Positions 56,232 to 64,000 of a stretch of DNA of 64,000 nt are shown in pieces (positions within the stretch are counted from its first letter, which is position 1; every line of letters starts with the position of its first letter). The notes beneath the pieces are model-generated. The model made no database searches. It was given only the letters and a program-made list of their open reading frames with translations, and was not told the origin of the DNA. The position numbers and the translations under genes were made by a program. Source of the stretch: Nocardioides humi (GTDB lineage: Bacteria > Actinomycetota > Actinomycetes > Propionibacteriales > Nocardioidaceae); the NCBI RefSeq assembly GCF_006494775.1, contig NZ_CP041146.1, forward strand, positions 1,116,001-1,180,000, in the 5' to 3' direction.

Positions 56232-57257
56232 CTACTCGCCGACGGTGACCGAGCCGTTGTCGGCGTCGACCGGCACCAGCTCGATCCAGACCTTGCCCGC
56301 GGGGACCTTCAGCTCGGCGCCGTCCGCGGTGGCCAGGGTCAGTGGGGAGTCGATCTTGTCCTTGGACCAGGTGCCCTCGACGACCTCGCCGTTGTGGAAC
56401 ACCTGCGCCGCGCCCGTGCCCTCGAACTTGCTCTCCGGCACGAAGTTGCCCGCCGGGTCGCGGTAGCCCGCGTCGACGACCTTGACCCGCAGCACCAGCA
56501 CGGTGTCGGGCACGAAGTGGTCGCCCTCGGCGGCGTTGGAGTTGGTGTTGGTGTACGTGCCGTTCTCGAAGCGCCAGTTGGTCGTGCGGCTGCCGAAGTG
56601 CGCCGAGAGGGTCGGCGCCGGCGTACCCCCGGCGAAGTCCTCCGCGGTCCCCCACGGCAGGTAGTCCACCGGCCGCTCGTCCTTGCCGTCCTCGGCCGCC
56701 TTGCCGACCTTCTCGAGGTCGGTGAAGAGGTTGTACGGCGCGTGCCGGCCGCTCTTGCGGTAGAAGCCGGGGCCGCCCTCGCTGAAGTACTTGATCTTGT
56801 TGCGGTTGATCCGCTCGATCGTCGGGGCCGCGGCGCCGCTCGTCGCGATCACGCCGCCCGCCGGCGACACGATGCCGATGTCGCTGGCCCGCATCGATCG
56901 GACCGGTCCGATGTCGCCGGGCAGCTGCGAGTAGTAGAACGCCGCGAGGCGGGTGATCCCGCCCTCCACGAGCTCCTCGACCACGAGGTCGGCCTTGCTG
57001 AGCCCGATCTGCGGCGAGCTCGCCGGCGAGTTGTCGATCTTGGTCACGACCACGGGGTGGTCCAGCGCGACGGACTGCCCGTCCTCCGCCTCCAGCCCGG
57101 TCAGCGGCCAGGTCGCCGGCTCCTCCGGCGTCACCTCCGCCGTCGGCTCCCCGCTCGACTTCTTCTCGCCGTCGTCACCGCCCCCGCACCCGGCGAGCAC
57201 GAGGCTCAGCACGACGAGCGAGGCGGGCAGGGCACTGCGGAGGATCGAAGGACGCAC
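56232..57257 (-). CDS. DUF3048 lipoprotein (YerB-like)
   Basis: The protein has 341 residues from GTG 57257. The lipobox 'LVLAGC' gives a lipid-anchored protein. DUF3048 motifs include 'KIDNSPASSPQIGLSKADLV' (in part) and 'GDIGPVRSMRASDI'. YerB-like proteins have unknown function, possibly in the cell wall. It ends 3 bases from the convergent TetR gene. Confidence 0.9.
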   Translation of the reverse strand: MRPSILRSALPASLVVLSLVLAGCGGGDDGEKKSSGEPTAEVTPEEPATWPLTGLEAEDGQSVALDHPVVVTKIDNSPASSPQIGLSKADLVVEELVEGGITRLAAFYYSQLPGDIGPVRSMRASDIGIVSPAGGVIATSGAAAPTIERINRNKIKYFSEGGPGFYRKSGRHAPYNLFTDLEKVGKAAEDGKDERPVDYLPWGTAEDFAGGTPAPTLSAHFGSRTTNWRFENGTYTNTNSNAAEGDHFVPDTVLVLRVKVVDAGYRDPAGNFVPESKFEGTGAAQVFHNGEVVEGTWSKDKIDSPLTLATADGAELKVPAGKVWIELVPVDADNGSVTVGE

Positions 57258-57377
57258 GCGGCAAGTCTGACCCACGCCGGACCGAGAGGTCGGAGCCGGG
57301 CCCGCGTGTCGCGGCTGTGACACGACGAGCGCGGGCTGCGTCGTACCGGGAAAGCACACCGTTCCCCCGGGAGAGAC

Positions 57378-57875
57378 ATGATCGAGCCCGTGCCCGAGTC
57401 CTTCGACGCCTTCGCCCGCGCCGAGGCGGCGCCGCTCTACCGCGCGGCGTGGCTGCTCTGCGGCCACCGTGCGGAGGCCGAGGACCTGGTCCAGGAGACG
57501 CTGGCGAAGGTGTACGTGCGGATGCACCGCCGGATCGGGCCGCGCCTCGACAACCCGGCGGCGTACGCGCAGACCGTGCTGACCCGCACCTTCATCAGCG
57601 GGCGCCGGCGGCGCAGCAGCACCGAGACGCCGTACGCCGACCTGCCGGGCCTCGAGGCGGCCGGCGGCGACCACGCCGCGACGACCGACCTGAGGGTCGC
57701 GCTCGTCGAAGCGCTGGCAGACCTGTCGCCGACCGACCGGGCCGTCGTGGTGCTGCGCTATCTCGACGACCTGTCCGTCGAGCAGGTGGCCGACGCCCTC
57801 GGCCTCACCCCCGGAGCTGTCCGCAATCGGAGCATGCGCGCACTCGCGCGGATGCGGAAGGAGGCACTGCGATGA
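57378..57875 (+). CDS. ECF RNA polymerase sigma factor (SigE/SACE-like)
   Basis: The protein has 165 residues. Region 2 includes 'LLCGHRAEAEDLVQETLAKVY' (in part), and region 4 'SPTDRAVVVLRYLDDLSVEQ' followed by 'GAVRNRSMRALARMR'. This is the SigE-type ECF group that lacks a zinc anti-sigma. Its end overlaps the next gene, a predicted membrane partner, by 4 bases, so that protein is likely its regulator. Confidence 0.92.
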   Translation: MIEPVPESFDAFARAEAAPLYRAAWLLCGHRAEAEDLVQETLAKVYVRMHRRIGPRLDNPAAYAQTVLTRTFISGRRRRSSTETPYADLPGLEAAGGDHAATTDLRVALVEALADLSPTDRAVVVLRYLDDLSVEQVADALGLTPGAVRNRSMRALARMRKEALR

Positions 57876-58819
57876 ACGAGCACGACCTCACGACCGTGCT
57901 GGAACGAGCCGCCGACCGGCTCGACCCCGACACCGCCGCCCTGGTCGCCGACGGGGCGCGCCGTGGCCACCGACGACTGCGGCGGCGCCGCATGCTGACC
58001 GCCGCGACCCTCGGCACCGTCACCGCCCTCACCGTGGGAGGCCTCGCCTGGCAGTCCGGGCTCGGCACCGGCGACCGGACCGGTCGTGACCCGGCCGTGG
58101 CGACGACGTCGCCCGGCGCGCTCACGCCGGAGAACCAGCGCCCCCTCCCCCCTGACGACGTGCTGGTGCAGCGCCTGCTCGACCACCTGCCCGACGGCGA
58201 GGTCACCGATGTCACGACGATGCCGCGCGCCGACGAGCCGGACTCGCCCGTCCAGCCCGGGCTGGAGATCAGCCTTCTCCTGGACGGCGCGGCGGTGCAG
58301 GTCAGCATCAGTGACGGGAGCGTCGACCCCGAGGCCTGGGCGCGGTCCCTGGATCCGGGTCTGAAGCCCGAGGGCTGCGATGCGTCCCTGGTCGACGCGG
58401 ACAAGGCGACGTGGAACCAGGCCATCCGCAACGTGGCACCGAGCCCCAAGGTCACCCCCGAGATGGCCTGCATCTCGTGGGTCTCTCGAAAGCGCGAGCA
58501 GAAGTGCGCCGTCGACCCGGTCTGTCTGGCCGAGCGGACGGCGTACTCGCCGAAGAGGGACTGTGGGCCCGACGGCCGTCAGCTCCCCGACGGGTCCTGG
58601 CTGTGGCCGCGCTCCGGCGACGGCGGCGACGGCTCCGACACCAGCGGCTTCATGGGCAATTGGGCCGCGATCTGCAGCCCCGACGGCTGGATGATCGACG
58701 TCGCCGCCTTCAACAGCCCCGACCCCGAAGCGGGAAGGCCGGAGGTGATCGCCGAGGCGCCCCCGCTCTCACTCGACGAGGTCACCGAGCTCGCCACCGC
58801 CGGCTTCTGGTTCGAGTGA
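57872..58819 (+). CDS. Membrane protein coupled to the ECF sigma factor (candidate anti-sigma)
   Basis: The protein has 315 residues. A cytosolic N-terminus (1-40) with an Arg-rich stretch leads to one membrane span (41-60) and a large extracytoplasmic domain. That domain contains several Cys residues (near 168, 192, 206, 212, 228 and 263). The layout matches anti-sigma factors, but the typical zinc motif HxxxCxxC is absent. Coupling to the sigma gene by a 4-base overlap supports a regulatory pair. Confidence 0.75.
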   Translation: MNEHDLTTVLERAADRLDPDTAALVADGARRGHRRLRRRRMLTAATLGTVTALTVGGLAWQSGLGTGDRTGRDPAVATTSPGALTPENQRPLPPDDVLVQRLLDHLPDGEVTDVTTMPRADEPDSPVQPGLEISLLLDGAAVQVSISDGSVDPEAWARSLDPGLKPEGCDASLVDADKATWNQAIRNVAPSPKVTPEMACISWVSRKREQKCAVDPVCLAERTAYSPKRDCGPDGRQLPDGSWLWPRSGDGGDGSDTSGFMGNWAAICSPDGWMIDVAAFNSPDPEAGRPEVIAEAPPLSLDEVTELATAGFWFE

Positions 58820-58835
58820 GTCCGACCCGCCCCGT

Positions 58836-58948
58836 CCTGACGCGTCCGGCGCGTGTGATGGCAAGGCGGCGGCGCGCTGGCGACCTCAAAAGCGAAGCGG
58901 TCGTCAAGCGCCGCCAACGCCGCCAGCGCACGTGCCGGGCGCGTCAGG
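58836..58948. repeat. Long imperfect inverted repeat between convergent genes
   Basis: Outer arms 58836-58855 and 58929-58948 match at 18 of 20 positions. Inner arms (about 58868-58885 and 58899-58915) also pair well around a short A-rich loop. The element fills the gap between the anti-sigma-like gene and fabG, and its right arm covers the fabG stop codon. It may be a bidirectional terminator or a palindromic repeat. Confidence 0.65.
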
Positions 58949-59714
58949 TGCCGAGGGAGATGCCGCCGTCGACGTAGAGCGTCTGGCCGGTGATGTACGA
59001 CGCCTCGTCGCTCGACAGGAAGGTCACCGCCGCCGCGATGTCCTCGGGGAACCCGACCCGACGCACCGGGTTGGCCTCGGCGTTGAGACGGCGGAACTCC
59101 TCGACGTCCATCTTCAGCCGCGCCGCGGTGGCGTCGGTCATCTCGGTGGCGATGAACCCCGGCGCCACCGCGTTGACGTTGATCCCGAACGGGCCGAGCT
59201 CGATGCCCAGGGTCCGAGTGAACCCCTGCACGCCCATCTTCGCAGCCGAGTAGTTGGCCTGGCCGCGGTTGCCGAGCGCGGAGATGCTCGAGATGTTCAC
59301 GACCTTGCCGTACTTCTGCTCCACGAAATGCGTCTGCGCCGCCTTGGTCATCAAGAACGCACCCTTCAGGTGCACCCCCATGACCAGGTCCCAGTCCTCC
59401 TCGGTCATCTTGAACAGCAGGTTGTCCCGCGTGATGCCCGCGTTGTTGACCAGGATGTGGATGCCGCCCAGCTCGGCCACGACCCGCCCGATGGCGGCCT
59501 CGACCGACGCGCCGTCGGAGACGTTGGCGCCGACGCCGATGGCCTTGGCGCCCTCGGTCAGCGGCAGCCTGGCGGCGGCCTCGGCCGCGGCGGACTCGTC
59601 GAGGTCGACGATCGCGACCGACGCGCCCTCCTCGGCGTAGCGGGTGGCGGTGCCGAACCCGATCCCGCGCGCGGCTCCGGTGATGACGGCGACTCGCCCG
59701 TCGAAACGACCCAT
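58944..59714 (-). CDS. fabG: Short-chain dehydrogenase, 3-oxoacyl-ACP reductase (FabG-like)
   Basis: The protein has 256 residues from ATG 59714, preceded by GAGAGG. The cofactor motif 'TGAARGIGFG', 'NNAG' and the catalytic Ser, Tyr and Lys in 'SSISALGNRGQANYSAAK' (in part) are complete. The C-terminal 'TGQTLYVDGG' is typical of FabG. It reduces 3-oxoacyl thioesters with NADPH. It is not within a fatty-acid operon, so it may be a secondary SDR. Confidence 0.9.
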   Translation of the reverse strand: MGRFDGRVAVITGAARGIGFGTATRYAEEGASVAIVDLDESAAAEAAARLPLTEGAKAIGVGANVSDGASVEAAIGRVVAELGGIHILVNNAGITRDNLLFKMTEEDWDLVMGVHLKGAFLMTKAAQTHFVEQKYGKVVNISSISALGNRGQANYSAAKMGVQGFTRTLGIELGPFGINVNAVAPGFIATEMTDATAARLKMDVEEFRRLNAEANPVRRVGFPEDIAAAVTFLSSDEASYITGQTLYVDGGISLGT

Positions 59715-59755
59715 GTGCTTACCTCTCACGTCAGTGGTCACGATCCGGCCGCAGC

Positions 59756-60169
59756 CTACGACCCCAGCGCGGCGCGCAGACGGGCGGCGTACTCCGCGGA
59801 CTCGCCGTCGGCGTACTTCGTGCGCGGCCAGAAGAAGCCACGGAGCCCGTCGCCCTTGGTCCGGGGTACGACGTGCAGGTGCAGGTGCGGCACCGACTGG
59901 CTGACCACGTTGTTCATCGCCACGAAGCTGCCCTGCGCGCCCAGTCCCTCGACGACGGCGGTGGCGAGCCGCTGCGCCGCGGCCAGGAAGCCGTCACGCT
60001 GCCCGGCCGGGAGGTCGGGCAGCGTGACGACGTGCTCGCGCGGGACCAGCAGCACGTGGCCCTTGAACACCGGCCGCCGGTCGAGGAACGCGAGGAGGTC
60101 GGGCTCGTCGAGGACGACGTCGGCCTCGGTCTCGCCGGCGACGATGGAGCAGAAGACACAGTCCGCCAT
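59756..60169 (-). CDS. HIT-family hydrolase
   Basis: The protein has 137 residues. 'CVFCSIVAGE' opens the HIT fold and the catalytic triad motif reads 'SVPHLHLHVVPR'. HIT enzymes hydrolyse nucleoside phosphoramidates or dinucleotides. It lies 41 bases upstream of fabG on the same strand and 17 bases downstream of the GlpQ-like gene. Confidence 0.9.
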   Translation of the reverse strand: MADCVFCSIVAGETEADVVLDEPDLLAFLDRRPVFKGHVLLVPREHVVTLPDLPAGQRDGFLAAAQRLATAVVEGLGAQGSFVAMNNVVSQSVPHLHLHVVPRTKGDGLRGFFWPRTKYADGESAEYAARLRAALGS

Positions 60170-60186
60170 GCCGCCGAATCTAGTGG

Positions 60187-61296
60187 TCAGGCCGCGCGCC
60201 GCGCCTTCCGCACCCAGCGGTCGCGCGCGGCGACCGCGATGTCGGGATTGTCGGAGAAGAGCGCGTCGACGCCGGCGTCGAGGAAGGCCGCGATCTCGCC
60301 GGCCAGGTCGCCCTTCGCGTTGGGATCGGTGCCGAGCCGGTGGTTGGCGGGCAGGAACTGGTTCTCCACCCGCATCGTCCAGGTCACCACCTTCAACCCG
60401 GCGCGGTGCGCGTCGCGGACGAGCGTGCTGGGCGCGCCGATCGCACCGCCGGCGTCGCGGGGCAGGACCAGGTCCTTGGTCGGCCCCACCCAGGCGGCGT
60501 ACGTCGCGATGTCGGCCAGTTGCGCCGGCGCGACCTGCTCGGGCCGCTCGACGAGCTGCACCAGCGGGACCCGGGTCATCCGGGCGAGCTCGCGCAGGTT
60601 GCCGCTCTCGAAGGACTGGATGACCACCTCGGCGTTCCTCCGGTCCAGGCCGTGGCGGCGCAGGGTGCGCACCAGCGGCTCCTCGAGCGAGAGCCCGATC
60701 GAGTCGAAGTACGTCGGGTGCTTGGTCTCCGGCGCGATGCCGATGACGCGGCCGCGGCGGCGCGACTCCCGCCTCACCAGGTCGACGACCTCCTCCAGGG
60801 TGGGGATCTGGAACCGGCCGTCGTAGCGGGTGTTGCCGGGCCGGACCTCCGGCAGCCGCTCCTTGGCGCGCAGCGTCTTGAGCTCGGCGAGGGTGAGGTC
60901 CTCGGTGAACCAGCCGGTGACCGCGACGCCGTCGATGGTCTTGGTGGTGCGCCGGTCGGCGAGCTCCGGGTGCGCCGCGACGTCCGTGGTGCCGCTGATC
61001 TCGTTCTCGTGGCGCGCGACCAGCACGCCGTCCCTCGTGGAGACCAGGTCGGGCTCGACGTAGTCGGCGCCCATCCGGATGGCCAGGCGGTACGCCGCCA
61101 GGGTGTGCTCGGGCCGGTAGCCCGACGCGCCGCGGTGGGCGATCACGAGCGGCGCGGCGGCCGGGTGCGGGCCGTGGTCGTGGTCGTGGCCATGGCCCCG
61201 GTCGGCGTGGGCGGGGACGGCGGCCACGCCGAGCGCGACGGCGGTGGAGGCGAGGATGAGCAGCGCCCGCCGTGCGGGACTTGTCCGAGATGTCAT
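60187..61296 (-). CDS. Secreted glycerophosphodiester phosphodiesterase (GlpQ-like)
   Basis: The protein has 369 residues. A signal peptide (about 1-32) is followed by a His-rich stretch (GHGHDHDHGPH). 'LVIAHRGASGYRPEHT' gives the catalytic His and Arg, and 'DYVEPDLVSTRDG' the metal-binding Glu and Asp. It cleaves glycerophosphodiesters outside the cell for phosphate and glycerol-phosphate supply. The His-rich part may bind metal ions. Confidence 0.93.
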   Translation of the reverse strand: MTSRTSPARRALLILASTAVALGVAAVPAHADRGHGHDHDHGPHPAAAPLVIAHRGASGYRPEHTLAAYRLAIRMGADYVEPDLVSTRDGVLVARHENEISGTTDVAAHPELADRRTTKTIDGVAVTGWFTEDLTLAELKTLRAKERLPEVRPGNTRYDGRFQIPTLEEVVDLVRRESRRRGRVIGIAPETKHPTYFDSIGLSLEEPLVRTLRRHGLDRRNAEVVIQSFESGNLRELARMTRVPLVQLVERPEQVAPAQLADIATYAAWVGPTKDLVLPRDAGGAIGAPSTLVRDAHRAGLKVVTWTMRVENQFLPANHRLGTDPNAKGDLAGEIAAFLDAGVDALFSDNPDIAVAARDRWVRKARRAA

Positions 61297-61348
61297 GTCC
61301 CCGAGCCGACCAGCCGCAAGTGGCCCGCCGGGGAGGAGCGGGTGAACG

Positions 61349-61780
61349 TCAGCCGAGCAGCAGGATGCCGCCGACGAGGAGGGCCACGACCTTGACGACC
61401 TCGGCGCCGACGTACCACAGGTGGGCGCGGGAGCCCGGCCCCTCGACGCCCTCGGGCGCGGCCAGCACGGCGTCCGAGCGCCGGGTCAGCGCCGGGCGGA
61501 CCAGCAGCAGCTGGACGGCGAGGACCGCCACCGCGAGGCCGAGCGCCACCGCGGGACCCCGCTCGGGCGAGCCGGCGACCAGCCCGGCGACCACGACCAC
61601 CGCGAGCACCACCTCGCACGCGTTGAGCGCCCGGAACACCAGCCGCCCGATGCCGAGACCGATCCGGAGGGTGACGTCAGGCGCGCGGAACTTCACCGGC
61701 GCCTCGATGAACGAGATCGCCAGGACCATGCCGAGCCACACGAAGGTCGCGGCGACGACGACGGCGAGCGAGGTGGCCAT
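61349..61780 (-). CDS. Four-span integral membrane protein, hypothetical
   Basis: The protein has 143 residues from ATG 61780. Four hydrophobic spans (about 2-23, 47-67, 71-91 and 117-140) contain 'FVWLGMVLAISFIEAPVKF' and 'LGIGRLVFRALNACEVVLA' (in part), which look conserved. No enzymatic motif is visible. I recall such proteins as conserved hypotheticals only. Confidence 0.7.
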   Translation of the reverse strand: MATSLAVVVAATFVWLGMVLAISFIEAPVKFRAPDVTLRIGLGIGRLVFRALNACEVVLAVVVVAGLVAGSPERGPAVALGLAVAVLAVQLLLVRPALTRRSDAVLAAPEGVEGPGSRAHLWYVGAEVVKVVALLVGGILLLG

Positions 61781-61849
61781 GACCTCATGATGCTCCACCC
61801 CTCCGATAGGGGGTACGGCGGCCCGCGGGCCGCCGGGGAGAATGGCGCG

Positions 61850-62616
61850 GTGGCGTACTGGCACCGGACCGCACCGCACACCTTCACCCCACCGAGCACG
61901 TGGGCGGCGCCTGGGACCGCGCGACCCAGCACATCGCGCCCGCCCTCGGCGTGCTCGCCCACGAGGTCGAGCGCGACCGCGACCGGCGGCGCTCCGACGG
62001 GCTCGTGGTGAGCCGGCTGTCCTACGACATCCTCGGCACGGTGCCGATCGAGGCGATCGACGTCGAGGTCGAGGTGCTCCGGCCGGGCCGCACGATCGAG
62101 CTGGTGCAGGCCACGGCGCGGTACGGCGGCCGGGCCGTCGTACTCCTGCGGGCGTGGCTGGTCGAGCCCTACGACACCGCGCCGCTCGCCGGCACCGACC
62201 TGCCGTCGATCCCGCCGGCCGACGAGATGGAGCCCTGGGACATGGCCGGGCTGTGGCCGAGCGGGTTCATCTCCTCGATCGAGGTGCGCCGCAAGGACCT
62301 GGGCCCCGGCCGGTCGATGGTGTGGGTCCGCACGCCGCACGAGCTCGTCGCGGACGAGCCGGTCAGCCGGCTCGCCGCCGTCGCGGGGCTAGTGGACGTC
62401 ACCAACGGGATCGCGGTGCGCACCGACCCGACCCGGGTGGCCTTCCCCAACCTCGACCTGACCGCCCACTTCCTCCATGCCCCCGCCGAGGGCTGGCTGG
62501 GGCTCGACACCACCCAGTCCTACGGCCCCGGCGGCATCGGCGTCACCAGCTCGAAGATGCACGACGAGAACGGCCCGCTCGGCACCATCGCGCAGACGCT
62601 GACCGTGCGCCCCTGA
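61850..62616 (+). pseudogene. Thioesterase-like acyl-CoA hotdog protein, frameshifted as given
   Basis: The GTG at 61850 begins 'VAYWHRTAPHTFTP', a typical start, but the frame breaks at the CCCC run 61887-61890. The rest, from 'EHVGGAWDRATQHIAP', is intact in another frame. One added C gives 255 residues of a double-hotdog thioesterase family protein. 'LAHFLHAPAEGWLGLDT' appears near the C-terminus with 'TAHF'. It may hydrolyse long-chain acyl-CoA. A homopolymer error is probable. Confidence 0.85.
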
Positions 62617-62650
62617 GTGACCTCGCTCACGGACGGCCGTTGAGCCGGGC

Positions 62651-64000
62651 ATGGCATCTGCGCTCGACCCCGAGATCACCCGTCGTACCGCCGCCAGGGC
62701 GGGCCTGACCGCCGCCGGCGCCGTGGGCCTCACTGCGGCCCTGGGTACGCCGGCCCGGGCCGCGCCCTGGCAGGAGAGCGGCACCTCCGCCGACGTGATC
62801 GTCGTCGGCCACGGCCTCGCCGGGCTGGTGGCGGCGAGCGAGATCGCCGCCAAGGGCAAGCGGGTGCTGCTCCTCGACCAGGAGGGCGAGCAGTCGATCG
62901 GCGGCCAGGCGCACTGGTCGCTGGGCGGGCTGTTCTTCGTCGACAGCACCGAGCAGAAGCTCAACGGCATCAAGGACAGCCTCGACCTCGCCCGCCAGGA
63001 CTGGTTCGGCACCGCGCAGTTCGGCCGGGGCGTCACCGACCCGCTGGGGCAGGACTACTGGGCGGCCAAGTGGGCCGAGGCCTATCTCGAGTTCGCCCAC
63101 CACGAGAAGCGGGCCTGGCTCGCCTCGCTCGGCATGGGCTGGGTGCCGCTCGTCGGCTGGGCCGAGCGCGGCGGACAGCTCGCCGACGGCGCCGGCAACT
63201 CCGTCCCGCGCTTCCACCTCACCCTCGGCACCGGCCCGGCGGTGGTCGCCCCGTTCGAGAAGAAGGTGCGCGCGGCGTACGCCCAGGGCCTGATCGGCTT
63301 CCGGTTCCGGCACCGCGTCGACGAGGTCGTGGTCGAGGGCGGCCGCGTCGTCGGCGTCCGCGGGAAACGGCTGGTCCCGACCAGCGCCCCGCGCGGCGTG
63401 CAGACCTCGCGCGAGGTCGTCGGCGACTTCGAGCTCACCGCCGGGCACGTCCTGGTCACCTCCGGGGGCATCGGCGGCAACCAGGACCTGGTGCGCCAGA
63501 ACTGGCCCGCCCGCCTCGGCACGCCGCCCGCCAGCATGGTGACCGGCGTGCCCGCCCACGTCGACGGCCGGATGATCGGCATCACCGAGCAGGCCGGCGG
63601 CCGGGTCGTCAACGCCGACCGGATGTGGCACTACGTCGAGGGCATGCGCAACTGGAACCCGATCTGGCCCGGGCACGGCATCCGGATCATCCCCGGCCCG
63701 TCGTCGTTCTGGTTCGACGGCAACGGCCGGCGGTTCCCCACGCCCGGGATCCCCGGCTACGACTCGCTGGAGCAGCTGCGGATGATCCGCGCGTCCGGCT
63801 TCGACTACTCGTGGTTCGTGCTCGACAAGACGATCATCGAGAAGGAGTTCGTGCTCTCCGGCTCCGAGCAGAACCGCTATCTCACGGCCAAGAACATGGC
63901 CGGCTTCCTGCTGGAGCGGACGATCAACGGCATGCAGAAGGAGGTCAGGGACTTCCTCGACAACGGCGAGGACTTCGTGGTCGCCGACAACCTCGACGAC
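62651..64000 (+). CDS. FAD-binding dehydrogenase (ketosteroid dehydrogenase-like), N-terminal part
   Basis: The 450 visible residues run off the window end. A Tat-like signal ('ITRRTAARAGLTAAGAVG') is followed by the FAD-binding Rossmann motif 'DVIVVGHGLAGLVAASEIA' (in part). It belongs to the FAD_binding_2/succinate dehydrogenase flavoprotein family, related to KstD and FAD-dependent fumarate reductases. The RR signal suggests export in folded form. Substrate not evident. Confidence 0.85.
   Translation, partial: MASALDPEITRRTAARAGLTAAGAVGLTAALGTPARAAPWQESGTSADVIVVGHGLAGLVAASEIAAKGKRVLLLDQEGEQSIGGQAHWSLGGLFFVDSTEQKLNGIKDSLDLARQDWFGTAQFGRGVTDPLGQDYWAAKWAEAYLEFAHHEKRAWLASLGMGWVPLVGWAERGGQLADGAGNSVPRFHLTLGTGPAVVAPFEKKVRAAYAQGLIGFRFRHRVDEVVVEGGRVVGVRGKRLVPTSAPRGVQTSREVVGDFELTAGHVLVTSGGIGGNQDLVRQNWPARLGTPPASMVTGVPAHVDGRMIGITEQAGGRVVNADRMWHYVEGMRNWNPIWPGHGIRIIPGPSSFWFDGNGRRFPTPGIPGYDSLEQLRMIRASGFDYSWFVLDKTIIEKEFVLSGSEQNRYLTAKNMAGFLLERTINGMQKEVRDFLDNGEDFVVADNLDD

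Overview
The window is very GC-rich throughout, with frequent GTG starts, Tat and lipoprotein secretion signals, a CysO/Mec/CysM cysteine pathway and WYL, DUF2017, DUF3039, DUF3048 and DUF3152 proteins. This points to an actinobacterium of the order Propionibacteriales, most likely Nocardioides or a close relative. That placement is inferred from gene content and style only. No 16S rRNA gene is present.

Layout. 1-8.4 kb: the end of a phosphodiesterase, a membrane Ser/Thr kinase, a GAF-ANTAR RNA-binding regulator, a WYL regulator pair, a crotonase and a secreted Ntn-hydrolase acylase. 8.5-11.7 kb: GroES-like and DUF3618 proteins and a Cbi/NikMNQO metal-uptake operon with a candidate Nur (nickel) box. 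11.7-16.6 kb: a peroxiredoxin, two envelope proteins and an M20 amidohydrolase. 16.7-18.8 kb: an unusual tRNA, rdgB, rph and an SGNH hydrolase. 19-22.7 kb: an ABC-2 exporter and a NarL-type two-component system. 22.6-27.8 kb: a complete glycopeptide-resistance locus (vanY-vanH-vanA-vanX divergent from vanRS). 27.8-28.4 kb: a VapBC toxin-antitoxin pair. 28.4-33.7 kb: MBL hydrolase, murI, a phosphoesterase, DUF3152, cysM, cysO and mec. 34-40.9 kb: a desaturase, a CitAB-like two-component system facing tctCBA, and a universal stress protein. 40.8-42.3 kb: DUF2017, clpS and DUF1697. 42.4-51.1 kb: small regulator/transporter/hydrolase units and a DEAD/DEAH helicase. 51.1-54 kb: a Ser/Thr kinase, an ABC exporter and a tiny Arg-rich peptide gene. 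54-64 kb: AlgH, regulators, an ECF sigma factor, FabG, a HIT protein, a GlpQ-like enzyme, a thioesterase and the start of a flavoprotein dehydrogenase.

How the genes fit together. The order clpS-DUF2017-mec-cysO-cysM-murI-MBL-rph-rdgB, all on the minus strand, matches the conserved mycobacterial Rv1331-Rv1341 neighbourhood. Here it is split by two accessory blocks: the van/TA/ABC block between rph and the MBL gene, and the desaturase/Tct block between mec and DUF2017. The van locus would replace D-Ala-D-Ala peptidoglycan ends with D-Ala-D-Lac. VanH makes D-lactate, VanA ligates it, VanX and VanY remove normal termini, and VanRS senses and induces.

Quality warning. At least seven genes (cbiO, vanA, vanR, two transporters, a hypothetical and a thioesterase) are each broken by one missing base, nearly always in a short G or C run. 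Adding one base restores a full-length family protein every time, so unpolished homopolymer errors are more likely than true pseudogenes.
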